Assembly (NCBI GenBank): GCA_910574455.1
Contig: CAJSYZ010000010.1
Location: forward strand, 2,446,770-2,510,769
From: Trichaptum fuscoviolaceum
Taxonomy: Eukaryota; Basidiomycota; Agaricomycetes; Hymenochaetales; Trichaptaceae
Reading direction: 5' to 3'
DNA length: 64,000 bases
Position 1 is the stretch's first letter. The number at the start of each line of letters is the position of its first letter. A program made the translations under genes and the position numbers. The notes beneath the pieces are model-generated. The model was not told the DNA's origin. It saw only the letters and a program-made list of their open reading frames with translations, and did not search any database. Of this stretch, positions 9,929-20,883 are shown in pieces.

Positions 9929-12307
9929 TGACACTCCCCATTCTCGAATATTGTACTCAGCTCTGTGACTTAACGTAAAATTTGCAGCCTGTTGTATCAC
10001 AAGTAGCTTTCCACATCATCCTATGACCTTCGATTCGTGCGATATTCCAAGCAATTAGTGATCACTGGCTAGAAAGCTTTTCAATTGAAGTCAACTACCG
10101 GAAAAGAGGAGCGGGCTCCGAATATAGCCAAAAGCGTGCACAACGCGTCGAAACTGTTTCTTTAGCATCCCCAGACGCCAAGCGCAGCTCAGGTATCGCA
10201 GAGATGACATCAAGCGAAAGCAAATCGCTAGCGATTTCTCGGCAGTCAATGACATGCATCTGATCAATTCAGGTTTCGGATGAGCCTTCCCTGTTGGGCA
10301 CGTATGTATTTCCGTGATCCAAAGACCGACGTCGATTAACCCACGCGCTATCAGACTCGGAAGAGACTGCTTCCTACTCTGCCCCCTGCGCCGCACCGAG
10401 CTTTGGATAAGGTCGATCGATGGTTTCCCACCATACTTCCTTGAGAGATAGCGGTCAATACTTTGATGCAACGCGGCTTTCAACGCACGATTTTGTCGAC
10501 ACTAATGGTAAATGAGCTTAAGCTACGACGAAAGGTTGTAAGGACTGACCTCGAAAGTAAGGATGTTACCAATCAGCAGAATCATGACATTCTGCAACCA
10601 TATCAACAGAACGGTAACTGTCGACAGCCAAGCTTGACTCCCTGTATGTGATTATCGCCGAAAGGAGGACATTTTGATCACATGTTGCGTATTTCCGCAA
10701 GCCTATCTGGCACGGAGCGAGAGGGTGCGTGGTGGGCGTCCAAGAAAGCGCAATACGTCGAAGCGTCCGTCATTTCTCGAGGCGCGGAGAGGCTGCGCAG
10801 CGACCCAGCTCGAACATTATGACTGACAGAGAAACGTTTTGGGGAGTTCTTGCAAAATCTAGATCCGTGACATCGTCAGTTTCTGGTGCAAGTTAGAAGC
10901 GACAAAGACGCACCACAATGCTAGGTCTAGGACTATTGACCGGATCCAGACTGGCTTTGTGGAGTTGAAGCTTCATCGATCCTCAGTGTAGGCGCCCGTC
11001 AAGTTTTAACCCAACTACGCGACGTGAGGTAGTATTGCGCTGATTGTGAAAATGAGTGAATGAAGTGTGAAGGCGAAAACAGTCGCGTGGCCCGATGAGA
11101 CAGTATGGGATAGATTCCGTAAGACGATTTGAGAAACTTCGGGGATGCGAATAAAAGTGTTCAGACGAGTGCAGCCGTACATCGGTTGGAGAGAGAACGT
11201 ATAGCACGCAAGGAAGCACCTCGTATACTGAAATTTCCACACACCAACCTTATCTGTCGGATATCTGCTCTGCATTGAATTGGTTGAGCAGTCGTTCAGG
11301 TCGACAAACTCCACTGGCTCTACGACGAAGGGGCGGCGACGAAAGGGGCGGCTAAAACATAAGCTCCTTTGGATCGATGGGATCATCCTTCAGGCAACGA
11401 CCACGCATCTGCGCCAGTCTTCTTGAGTGCAAACAGAAGAAGAATTGAGTGATTCGGTGTTGGGAGAGTCAAATTGATACGCACCTCGAGTCCTGTCTCG
11501 CGCTCTTCGCCTATGTAGTCGCCTTTCGTAATGATCCCCAGGCCAGACTTTCCACCCTCATCAGCTCATTTACTTCAAACGCCATCCTTGGCTGCCATCT
11601 CTTCCGTCTGTGCAAGTGTGCATCCGTGCGGGGTAGTATTGATGCTCTTTCATGGATAGACGTTTTGACCAATACTTCTCCCGCGAACATTACACGATGG
11701 CTTTTTTGTATTAAGAGTGCATCACTAATAGCTGTTTTATTAGATGCGTGATTTCGTGGCTCACTTATTAATATGTTGCTTCGGATGTAACTCCTTCTAA
11801 CACAGGACCCTTCCACGAGGGAGAGGAGAAATTTGCGCAGAGGCAAACAGGCCTGAGTCGTTCACGGATGGCTGTTTCTCTCAGACGACAGCGACTGAAC
11901 GCAAATTCATTGTCCAAGCACCAACCTTGACCCCTTGGGACTCTACAACACACTTCAGTGAATAGTGAACGAAGAAAGTCCTAGTACAAGGGTTTAGAAA
12001 TGCTTACCATGCATCACTACCAGCTCGCTGCGTTTAAGCCTTCGAGACGTCGGATCGCAGAGCTCCAATAACAAATACGAGTCCGTTGATAAAAGGAGAC
12101 TGAACACACTCAAATGGCCTTCAGAAGAAGAACAGGTAGCAAATGGCGTTACTTGGCACTGACGCGGCTTTTCTTTGTGCCGGCCGCTTCCGAGTCCTCT
12201 TCTCCGAGGCTCCTCTCCTGCAGCAGTCTCCTACCCAAACCCTCCCACGGTTCGGAAGAGGCCGAGGCCTCAGGGTCCAGGTAAAGTTGAGGGGGACCCA
12301 TTTCCTG
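9929..12307. other. Intergenic with decayed duplicated flank
   Basis: No gene is supportable. The stretch about 10795-11160 (from GCGCAGCGACC onward) is a diverged copy of the 3' flank at 17090-17480, so it marks an old duplication of the region downstream of an F-box gene that has since been lost. Minus-strand frames at 10091-10483 and 10983-11386 show no recognisable domain and are probably chance. Confidence 0.4.
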
Positions 12308-12600
12308 ATGGATTTGGGCCTCATCTCGAACCTCCCGCAGCTCGAGCGTGTTGCGCCATGTCGCATTTCACAGAGGAAGAGATACACCGCCTTCCCTCTA
12401 ACCTCGAAAACCCAAGGAAGTTCCCCGCGCTCAGTCACATTATGCTCAGTCTCACCCATTTCGCACAACTTGGAGGACGACTTCAAGATGTCTGCCGTAG
12501 GCGGAACATCCAGCGAAATGAATATGAGATAGACAGACGGTCATGGATAACGGTGTTACCGATCATTAATATATATATTTTGCTCTGTAGACTGGTACTA
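12308..12600 (+). pseudogene. 3' remnant of subgroup I F-box gene
   Basis: Starts abruptly at MDLGLISNLPQLERV and continues, after a one-base frame change near 12355, as SHFTEEEIHRLPSNLENP and then RLQDVCRRRNIQ and YEIDRRSWITV. This matches the last ~90 residues of the gene at 2506-3732. The F-box and most leucine-rich segments are absent and the sequence to the left is unrelated, so this is a truncated non-functional piece. Confidence 0.8.
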
Positions 12601-12811
12601 AAGACTCGATCCTTTCGCTCTTACACACTCTATGATAGACAGTTTGGCATCTTATTCTAACTGCAAACGGTGCACATTGCGTATCTAAGTGTATGATATG
12701 TGACATGTATGAAATAGTTTACACAATGAAATATTGTTCACACAGAGTCATGCAAACCGTATAAATTGTCATATCATAGGTAATATAGCTTACTAAATCG
12801 AAGTCCATTTT

Positions 12812-13272
12812 CATCACAGAAATGGCGGGGAAATTATAGGGCCGTTGTAGGCCGACTATAATGCAACTATAATGCAAAAATGTCATTATAATGAGCTTTG
12901 GAAATATATCGCACCTCTACTTTTGACAATATGACTGTAGGGTCCCTACAATGTGCTCGTACACATGGCCGACAATTCAATTTGTCACGAAAACTTTCCC
13001 GGCCTGTGATCCTTATTTAGGTCATTTGAACGCATTGTAAGAATTAGGAATATAATGAATATTTGATTTGAGCTACATACAATATACTACATACAAGTCT
13101 AAGCTAAGTAAGAGTAAATAAAAGCTTACCAACGAAGGAAGTGCCGCAGAGCCAGAGCCAGAGTCAGAGTCAGAGTCAGAGTCAGAGTCAAGAGCCAAAG
13201 CAAGAGTCACCCATGAATCCGAATGAAGAAGAGCCAGAAAGCAAGCTGCAGATGAAAGCCAACCAGAGAACT

Positions 13273-13306
<34 letters not shown>

Positions 13307-13684
13307 ACAGAGACAGAGATAGAGATAGAGACAGAGACAGAGGACAGAGACAGAGACAGAGACGAAGGAAGGAAGAAGGGGTGCTGAGCAATGGACGTCG
13401 TGGAGTGCTAGGTCACGCCGGTGGTGGCGTGGGAACTCAGGCTAGTATCATTAATGTTCCACACGCAACCGTCGGATTAGGGTCCTTACAATAGACTTAT
13501 AATATGACTGTAAGGCCAATACTCCCATTATAATATGACAATAATATTTATGAAGCTTGTAATTTGAGATTGATATTATAACAAGATTGGAAGGTAAGTA
13601 TTATTATTATGAGGATATTAGAGGGATATTACAATGCCAATAATGCCTTACCAGCCCTATAATTCTCCCGCCATTTCTGTGATG
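12812..13684. mobile_element. Non-autonomous DNA transposon with ~30-bp terminal inverted repeats
   Basis: CATCACAGAAATGGCGGG at 12812 is inverted at the right end (CCCGCCATTTCTGTGATG, ending 13684). The match continues with minor changes through AATTATAGGGC. The 873-bp interior is AT-rich, with repeated TATAATG-type words near both ends and a block of hexanucleotide-like microsatellites in the middle. There is no transposase. I could not define a target-site duplication. It resembles a MITE. Confidence 0.7.
13143..13365 (+). repeat. Compound short tandem repeats (CAGAGY, AGAACC, AGAGAC)
   Basis: Runs of GCCAGA/GTCAGA, then AGAACC, then AGAGAC/AGAGAT units inside the 12812-13684 element. They create artificial open frames such as Ser-Gln, Arg-Thr and Arg-Asp repeats, which are not evidence of coding. 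Confidence 0.85.
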
Positions 13685-13982
13685 TTACTGAGATCGCTAC
13701 GATCATTACACATTCGAGCTTCTCGCCTATATATCAGACCAATTCCCAACTATAGGAGTAACAGCCAGCCCTATCCATTACTCATGTGTCGTCAGAACGT
13801 AACACGAGGATGCAGTAGCCTAGAGTGCTCAAAGTAAACACACCATTGTCATACTCGGATCTGTGTGCGCCTTTGGCAACAATACAAGGTGCCGTACAAG
13901 AGAAAGCAGTGTTAAAGTAGGTCAGGTTCTCCATCTTGGCACCAGCTCCTCCGATATATCTACCACAACATCAATACAGTTG
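13685..13982. other. Short spacer, no gene seen
   Basis: Between the element ending at 13684 and the kinase-like pseudogene. The left edge of a 3.3-kb inverted segmental duplication is at about 13953. Confidence 0.4.
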
Positions 13983-15064
13983 CTAATTGTGGATGTCACC
14001 ATGATCAGGAAGTCCATTGATCAATTGATCGAGCGGCTTGTACATCGCCTCCTTTGTATACTCTTCGTACCCAGTAATCTTGCGTGAATAATCCGACATT
14101 TCAAGACTCGCCCGTGCATTGGGGACGATATTCCTGGAAGTACAGGGGGCGAATCGAGAGTATGAAGTATGTTACCGAGCCGGACATCGTAATGCTCAAA
14201 ACCGATTTCTGCGAGGACATCGTATTCTGCATGCGCATCACTCCTATGATAGAATCAAGATTTAGTAAACAACCTCTGATTAAGGGATTAACTTACTTTA
14301 TTTCATCGGAAATATGAGCCTTAAAGGGTAGGAACCACTTTCCAAGCCGCTCCAGCAATAGCATTACGACACATCGCGGGTCCTCTAGTCTTCTCAAGAT
14401 CTCCCTATTAGCAGGTGTTTCCTCGAATGTCCCTAAGCGCTGCAACTCATAGTACTCTTCGCTGCTATATTCATTGGAGGAATCAGAATCGTATTCCGAT
14501 TCCTTTATCCATGGTACAAAGTCGCAATCGTCTGGCAACGTCGCCTCGAAGAGTCCAAAGCATCGAGGAATCGCGACGCCCTGGATTGTCTGCAGCTCGT
14601 CGTAAACCCACGCCTCTCTAGCCAGAGCCTTTTTACGTGCCCGTCCTGCGAATTTACAAACAAGGGGTGGGATGTTGATCTTTCGACCTCTGGCTTCATA
14701 CACTGTAGCGGGCGTATCGATTTCATACACAATACCGGAGCCTCCCTTTGCGATAAAACTACCTAGGTCCGATTGTATGTGTAGAAGAGCAGGAGCAGGA
14801 AGTTCTGCGAGGCGACGGACTTCACGATGCGCAGGGGAGCTCATATCGTGGACGAAATAAATTGGGACATTCATCCTCCGGAACATAAGCTCTGAATGAG
14901 ACTTCGCCATTTTGTCCTCCCTTAAAAACATAGAGGTCAGCATCATAGATAGAGTATCAACCGAGGCCTGCAGAGCGTGATTCAGTATAAACAAGCAACG
15001 AGAAGTCGTCTCACTATACCAAAGGGATGCCTCCGTCCGAAGAATGTTGAGACTGTTTCTGCAT
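13983..15064 (-). pseudogene. Fungal protein-kinase-like gene, decayed copy
   Basis: Reads right to left from an ATG at 15064. Recognisable parts are an N-terminal block (YVFKGGQNG ... SFRAYVPEDECPNLFRPRYE) and a kinase-like block (SDLGSFIAKGGSGIVYEID, LVCKFAGRARKKALAREAWVYDEL, IPRCFGLFEA, VVMLLLERLG). A GTAAGT intron near 14297 is followed by the catalytic-loop equivalent EHYDVRLGNIL. Lesions are TAG and TGA stops near the N-terminus, a frame break at about 14838, and a 13-base deletion that removes the DFE (DFG-equivalent) Asp found in the second copy at 54576-55677. The substrate is unknown. It is clearly non-functional as a kinase. Confidence 0.75.
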
Positions 15065-15730
15065 AACAATGTTGAAGTTATTGAAGCTATTAGAAGGTGC
15101 TTGTGTACGCTTAGTATCGACAAAACGACAGGGAAGTGTGTTCACTGTTTTCTTGGTACATTAACGGGCACTGCCTGAGAGTGAAATTTGTGACGGAGCT
15201 TAGAATACGGGAGTTTTCCGTATTCTCCCACACACATGAGTCTCTATCTCTCTTGCTCTGCTTGTCTGGCGCATCCCGATGACAGTGGATCAGACTATTA
15301 CAACAGCAGCATCAGCACAGAAGAACACAAACGTTGAACCGTGGGGAACAGAAACAGACAGTCGGATCACCGGCCGTACTTATAGGGCGCGTAACTAATG
15401 GATTAATACATCAAGAGAATCGCGCTAATAGTAATTAATTGTACGATCCCGAAGTTGTGGACTCAGGTATAATAGTATTTCGTGAGAGCGTCTAATCAAA
15501 TTCACATGTACAGTATTATTAACTCATTAAGTCGGCGAAGTACCTCACGGTCTTCTGTCTTCAACCACCATCTCACCCACGTTATCTAGGACTTTCCCTG
15601 CTCTGCTACGCTACGAAAGCGATATTCTGCTCGAATAACTATTGATGTGCGACCAGAAGTCATAAGCCTTGTGTGAAGATCATAACTAACGAAGGAGTTT
15701 TAGATCGTCAGTGCACCAGTAGCGCCTAAA
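15065..15730. other. Intergenic between divergent kinase remnant and F-box gene
   Basis: No gene. Conserved as a block, inverted, at about 53950-54570, which shows that the whole interval was duplicated together. Confidence 0.5.
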
Positions 15731-17023
15731 ATGAGTGACTCATCGCTACCTACGGAAACTTTGGCGGCCATCGTAGAATCTCTCGTTTCAGAATATACGG
15801 ATACGACCCCAAGGAGCTTGCCTAAGAAGTTTACCCCCCGGTGGTACCTTACACCCCTCCTTCAAGTGTCCAAGCGATGGAATGCGGTTGGCACGAAGTA
15901 CCTATACCGCTCCATAGCCGTTGGAAGCCACGTCCCTTTTCAATTTTCTGCCAGAGCAGGCGAGAATCTATATCAAACGAATGAACGTCGACAACTCTAT
16001 CTTCGTCAGACGATAGCACGAAAGGGACACGAGGTTGCGGAGGACTTGCATAGAACGTTGTCAGCAAACTCTGGGCTGGCCGCATTGGTCACGAAGTTGC
16101 AGTTGGGTATTGAGTCCGGCCATGGAGAAGAGGATACAGTATGGACGCAATCGAATATCGGCATTCTGCAGCTTTGTCCGAATGTGCAGGAAGTGGATAT
16201 CCATGGATTTGAACAGTCCGAGCTCAATGCCCTGGTTGACGTGCTGAAGGGGAAGTCACTCCTCTCATTTTCCATTACCTCGCAGAGACTATCCGATCCC
16301 TTTCAGAAAACAGTCGGAAACTTCTCCCAGATATATGAGATGATGCGAATGTGGCCGAAGCTTCGCAGCATACGCGTGGGAAGGTTTCAAGACGACAAGA
16401 CATTGGAGAATGCGGCAGCATTCGATGCGTCTCAGGTCTCTGGCTGCTGCCCAGACGTACGAGAAATTATCTTTCTTGGCTGCACTCTACATGCTAGCGC
16501 ATACAAGACTTTACTTGCCATGTGCAACGGCGGTGTCACGAAGCTTGCCGTGTCGCTATATGGTTCACGGCTCCCCACGAGCGGCGATGCAGCGGTGGCA
16601 GATGCTCTGTGTGAATGTCTACGCGCATGGTCCCCGACCCTCCAATACCTCAAGATAGACATACCGCGATACCGCGACCCAAGCCCGTGCGCCCCTTTAT
16701 CCGATGCTCTTTCCACTTTAAGGGAGCTTCGAGAGCTACAATTATGGAGTATGAAGTTAGAATTTGGCTTTATTTCACAACTCCCGCTGCTCGAGCGATT
16801 TGCTTGCCTTTCATTTTACAAAGGGGACTCTGAAGAGCTTCAAGTCCTTGCAAGTCAACTAGAAGACCCGGAGAAGTTTCCTTCCCTTAATCACATCGCT
16901 CTCTTCCTAGGGGGAACGTTTCCCAGCAATCTCCGTACTATCTGCTGTAGGCGAGGAATTCAACTGGAGAAAAAACAGCGGTGGGAACGGCTGAGCGCAG
17001 CCTTCCTTTTCGACCGTAGTTAA
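15731..17023 (+). CDS. F-box/leucine-rich-like protein, subgroup II
   Basis: Single-exon frame of 430 residues starting MSDSSLPTETLAAIVESLVSEY. F-box-like module to about residue 65 (PRWYLTPLLQVSKRWNAVGTKYLYRSIAVGS), insert with GENLYQTNERRQ, then leucine-rich segments: LCPNVQEVDIHGFE, LRSIRVGRF, CCPDVREIIFLG, CECLRAWSPTLQYLKI, LRELQLWSMKLEFG, FPSLNHIALFLG. Its near-identical partner is the minus-strand gene 52660-53946; both sit next to a kinase-like pseudogene in the same arrangement, so one segment was copied in inverted orientation. No disruption, probably functional. Confidence 0.78.
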   Translation: MSDSSLPTETLAAIVESLVSEYTDTTPRSLPKKFTPRWYLTPLLQVSKRWNAVGTKYLYRSIAVGSHVPFQFSARAGENLYQTNERRQLYLRQTIARKGHEVAEDLHRTLSANSGLAALVTKLQLGIESGHGEEDTVWTQSNIGILQLCPNVQEVDIHGFEQSELNALVDVLKGKSLLSFSITSQRLSDPFQKTVGNFSQIYEMMRMWPKLRSIRVGRFQDDKTLENAAAFDASQVSGCCPDVREIIFLGCTLHASAYKTLLAMCNGGVTKLAVSLYGSRLPTSGDAAVADALCECLRAWSPTLQYLKIDIPRYRDPSPCAPLSDALSTLRELRELQLWSMKLEFGFISQLPLLERFACLSFYKGDSEELQVLASQLEDPEKFPSLNHIALFLGGTFPSNLRTICCRRGIQLEKKQRWERLSAAFLFDRS

Positions 17024-19506
17024 GTGTATTTTCGGGTGCAATATGATCTGCTATTGTGGAGAATCAGTTTTGGATGCATTGCAATGCTGCGCAGCGACCG
17101 AGCTCAAATGCTATGATTGACACAGGAACGATTTGGGAGGTCTATTGCAGAATTTCCATCAGTGGAACGGGCAGATCTAATTTGCTCTAGAAGAAGTTTC
17201 GAAAGATACCACAATGCCTTTTAGAGTTCCAGTATCCAACAACAGCCGGATTTTGCAGATGTAAGCTCCATTGAATTCCAATCGGTAGCCCAGTCTTACA
17301 TTAGTTGTTCCGATCTAGAGGACTATACATGTACGTATTGACGAAGAGCTGCATAAAGTGATCAGTGAAGATGGGCGAAGCCAGTGGCCAGCTCTATTGA
17401 GAGCGTAAAGGGAGGAAACTGCAAGGAGGTATGAGACAGCTCGGGGATGGTAAGGAGTTCTTGTGGGTAAACTCGTTCATAGGATAGTAAGGGAACGCTC
17501 AGCAGGCAACACACAGCACTTCATATTCCGAATTTCTCCGTAGAATATCCTTCTGTCAGATCCTTGGTCTAAAAAGATCAAGTAGTCGCTAATACCGACA
17601 GGTACTTGATTAGCTTCACATACAAGTGGGGATGCCCAAAACAATTGCTTTGCGTTTATGTAACCAATCTTCCGCCCATGAGAAGAGATCGCGCTAACAC
17701 GCCTGTAGCCTGGGTGAAATGGGAGAGATAGTGAGAGATTTGGCGAAAGTGTATAAGAGGCCGCACCTCGAGTCATCCTGAGCTCTTTGACATAGTCTCC
17801 TCTTGGAATGATGGAACGGCCTGAATCTTAGCTAGGCTCGCAAGTCAGTCGCGAGATTATTGAGAGGTTGAGTCCTGAGAGGGCATAAAATTATAAGACT
17901 GGACCAGGCATCCTGTGACATCCATTGGCACTGTGCGCTGCCAGTGTGACTTCAAATTCAATATGTAGTATCACTAGATACAGGCCGAGCTTCGCCGGCA
18001 AATCCCTTACTCCCATAATGTATTGAGATATTGCTGCTGTAACTTGCTCTGAGATAATAAGGGGAAGCACAGAGAACTTTGCTTTCCTAACGGCCAACTC
18101 AGAGCATTGACAACAGCAGTATAAAGGGAATCCAGATAATCAAAGTTAAACCATAGTATACAAAGACCATATTTCATTCATTGCAATGAGTATACGGAAC
18201 ATTTTCTATGACTTATGAATATAGCCTGTCTCTCAAAGAAATAAATGCAAGCCGGGTCCATCATTTGATTGGTTCAAGGGAAGACGACGTCAATTGACTC
18301 CTCCTTGACCTCATTTTGCAGCACACTCGTCCAGGACAAAACAACAGGCTCAAAACCTTTTCCTGTCTGTCACAAATCCAAGAGGTAGGAAGGAGCGGAA
18401 GGCTGGGTTTAGCAACTCTGCCTCTCCTGCTTCCGCCACCATAAACCTTCAGTCACCAAGTCTCACCATCACTCGACATTGGTGTGCTTACATTGTGCTT
18501 GGTGGTCGACCTAAAGCACTTTCTGGGTACTTCGGCCTTCGGAAACGTCACGCCAGTACACCGTCATGGTAGCGGCAATGCCGTCCTCTGTGCCGCGGAA
18601 AGTGTTGCGGGAGACGGCCATCGGATCCCTGCATTAGACAGGGCAACACACCCAAACGGTGGCCACCCCGTAATCCCAAGCCAGGTCTGCCAGGTTTTGT
18701 TTTAATGCAAAGTGCTGAACCTCCTGGGACAAGCGGTCTCTGTGACAGGGAGACATGCTTGAAAAAGTACATGTAGGTCTTCGGACGGTTGCAGGTTCGG
18801 CGGCCCAAACCGTGTCTGGCACTGGCTGCCAGATCCTCAACAGGCGGTGGTCTCTGTGGCGGGAAAACATGCGCATAGATTGTTCCAGATGGCGGTAGTG
18901 CAGCCAATTCTAGCGCCGGGTTTTCATCGCGCCCAGCAAGCCCAGCGCCAAACAGGTCCAACTTTTGGTGCTGGTTATCCCCTCTAGGCTTGCGCGTTCT
19001 TTCCTCCCCATCCTGCCTTCAATAGTGCAAGCTCTTTTTTTTTTTGAAAATACAGAAATAAACAAAACCCACCATCACCACATCCTATTTGTGTGATCTT
19101 GAAAGTGAGAAGGGGTTAACAAGCCTAAGCAAGAGATTGAACGATGAGCAATCAAAGTTTCCCGTGCAATCGAAGTCATTTGGCCGTTTGGTGGATGACT
19201 CCCACGAAAAAAAGCAAGTATCCCACGGGGGTGTCAAAATTTCCACGCAATTCAGGCTGTCAAGTGCCCTTCCTCCCTTTGGGAGTAAGGGAATTCTACT
19301 TACGTTCTCGTGTGAATAATACTATGCCCTTCATAGGAAATCTACTACTATGTACTATGTAGTACTACTACATAGTAGCTTGTAAGGCATTCATCTTCAA
19401 CTGCCACCACCTCCACACCGCTATGAAAGTCATCGATGTGCGTCCTAAATCTTTATCACTGTCGTTTATCTGAAATACTAATCACAATGCAACCAGCATT
19501 TCAGAT
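17024..19506. other. Long intergenic stretch, no supportable gene
   Basis: The first ~210 bases belong to the inverted duplication (17024-17235 matches 52452-52660). A minus-strand frame at 17477-17776 (YLIFLDQGSDRRIFYGEIRN) has protein-like composition but no known domain. From about 18370 to 19030 the DNA is unusually GC-rich and non-repetitive and ends in a T-rich run, so it may be an unrecognised inserted element. The palindrome at 19345-19378 is listed separately. Confidence 0.35.
19345..19378. repeat. Perfect 10-bp-arm palindrome (CTACTATGTA/TACATAGTAG)
   Basis: Arms at 19345-19354 and 19369-19378 separated by 14 bases that include another CTATGTAG. Could be a small foldback element or a cruciform-prone site upstream of the F-box remnant. 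Function unknown. Confidence 0.6.
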
Positions 19507-20760
19507 GAATAACATGTCATCACCCACCGAAATTCTGGCCATTATTGTCGAAGATTTTATATCAGAATTTGCGGATTCATCCCAAACTAGATTTACACCC
19601 CGATGGTACCTCACACTCCTCCTTCGAGTATCCAAACAATGGAACGCACTAGGCATAAAGCATCTCTATCGATCCATAGCTGTTTGAAGTGCTGCTCCCT
19701 TTGAATTTCCCGCGAGAGAGGGCGAAGAGCCTTGGCAGACGCATCAGCGTCGCCAGACTTGTGCAGCGCGCCGACGATTGCGGAAAGGGCATGAGGTTGC
19801 AAAGAACTTATATGGAACGCTGACCACAAACCCTCGACTGTCCGCATTGATACAATGACTACAGTTGGGCATGGAATCCGTTCCCTATCACCGAAGGCCA
19901 GAATGGACGCAAACGAATATCGGCATTCTGCAGCTCTGTCCGAATGTGCAGCACGTGTAAATTCGTGGTTTCGAAAGATCCGAACTCGATACTTTGGTGG
20001 ACGCACTGAAGGAGAAATCCCTCATTTCTTTCTGCATAACCCCGCGGCGCATATTGCACATTCGTAACAGACCGGGAGGAAGCTTTTCCCAGATACACGG
20101 TATGATGTAAAGGTGGCCGAAGCTGCGAAGCATCCGGGTAGTAGAACGGTTTCTCACTGAGGAGCGGCGGTTAGATCCCGAGCCGTTGACGTTGGATCTG
20201 TCCCAGGTCTCCCGTTGCTGCCCTGACCTACAAGAAATCATCATAACCGACGCTGTTCTGCGACCCAGCGAGCTCAACCTTATTCATGCTATGTGCAATG
20301 GCAGCGTAACGAAGCTATCTATCACGGTGCACGGTATGAGTTGCGTTGACGGAAGTAGGGATGCAGCGGGTCTTGATGCACTGCGCAAATGCTTTCACAC
20401 ATGGTCCCCGACCCTTCGGTACCTCACGATAGACGTACGAAAGCGCCATATTTCGTGTAGGGAACTAGAAGAGACCATTGGTATATTGTCGGAGCTTCGA
20501 GAGCTGCAAATTACAACTCTACCTCCATATCAAGTCTCCGGTACCTCGAGCGTTTCGCCTGCCTTACGCGCGTAAGAGGAGTAGAGCCTCAATCCCTTCT
20601 CAATCGTCTTGAAGACACGGAGAGCTTCCCCTCTCTAAAACATCTTATATTCGGTTTCGGTCGCAAGGGAGAATTTGCTGATAAACTCGAAGATATCTGT
20701 GAGAGGCGGAACATTCAGCTTCAACAATACTGGCCGACAATCCGGGTGCGGACTTCTTAA
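19507..20760 (+). pseudogene. F-box/leucine-rich-like pseudogene, subgroup II
   Basis: Begins MNNMSSPTEILAIIVEDFISEF and is collinear with the gene at 4173-5444 through LCPNVQHV, CCPDLQEIIITDA and FPSLKHLIFGFG to the C-terminal RRNIQL. In-frame stops occur after YRSIAV (about 19685) and at about 19856, 19960 and 20107; a frame change and further loss lie around 20520-20570. The many independent lesions show long-standing inactivity. Confidence 0.85.
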
Positions 20761-20883
20761 CCTAATGGTGCATTCATCTAATCTAATATTTTTTAGATCC
20801 GTGCCGACCCCGCATGTTGTTATAGTGATGTTTTTGCTTCCTAAAATGACATCGGAGACACAAATACGCGTATTCAAACCAGG
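20761..20883. other. Spacer, no gene
   Basis: Short AT-rich sequence between the pseudogene and the inverted-repeat element starting at 20884. Confidence 0.4.

Noticed and set aside
10983..11386. Minus-strand frames as candidate small genes
   Set aside because: The corresponding block near 17.1-17.5 kb is alignable but does not preserve a frame, so protein-level selection is unlikely.
13141..13494. Open frame with Ser-Gln, Arg-Thr and Arg-Asp repeats
   Set aside because: It is a translation of microsatellites inside a MITE; both strands give open repeat frames and there is no ATG context or domain.
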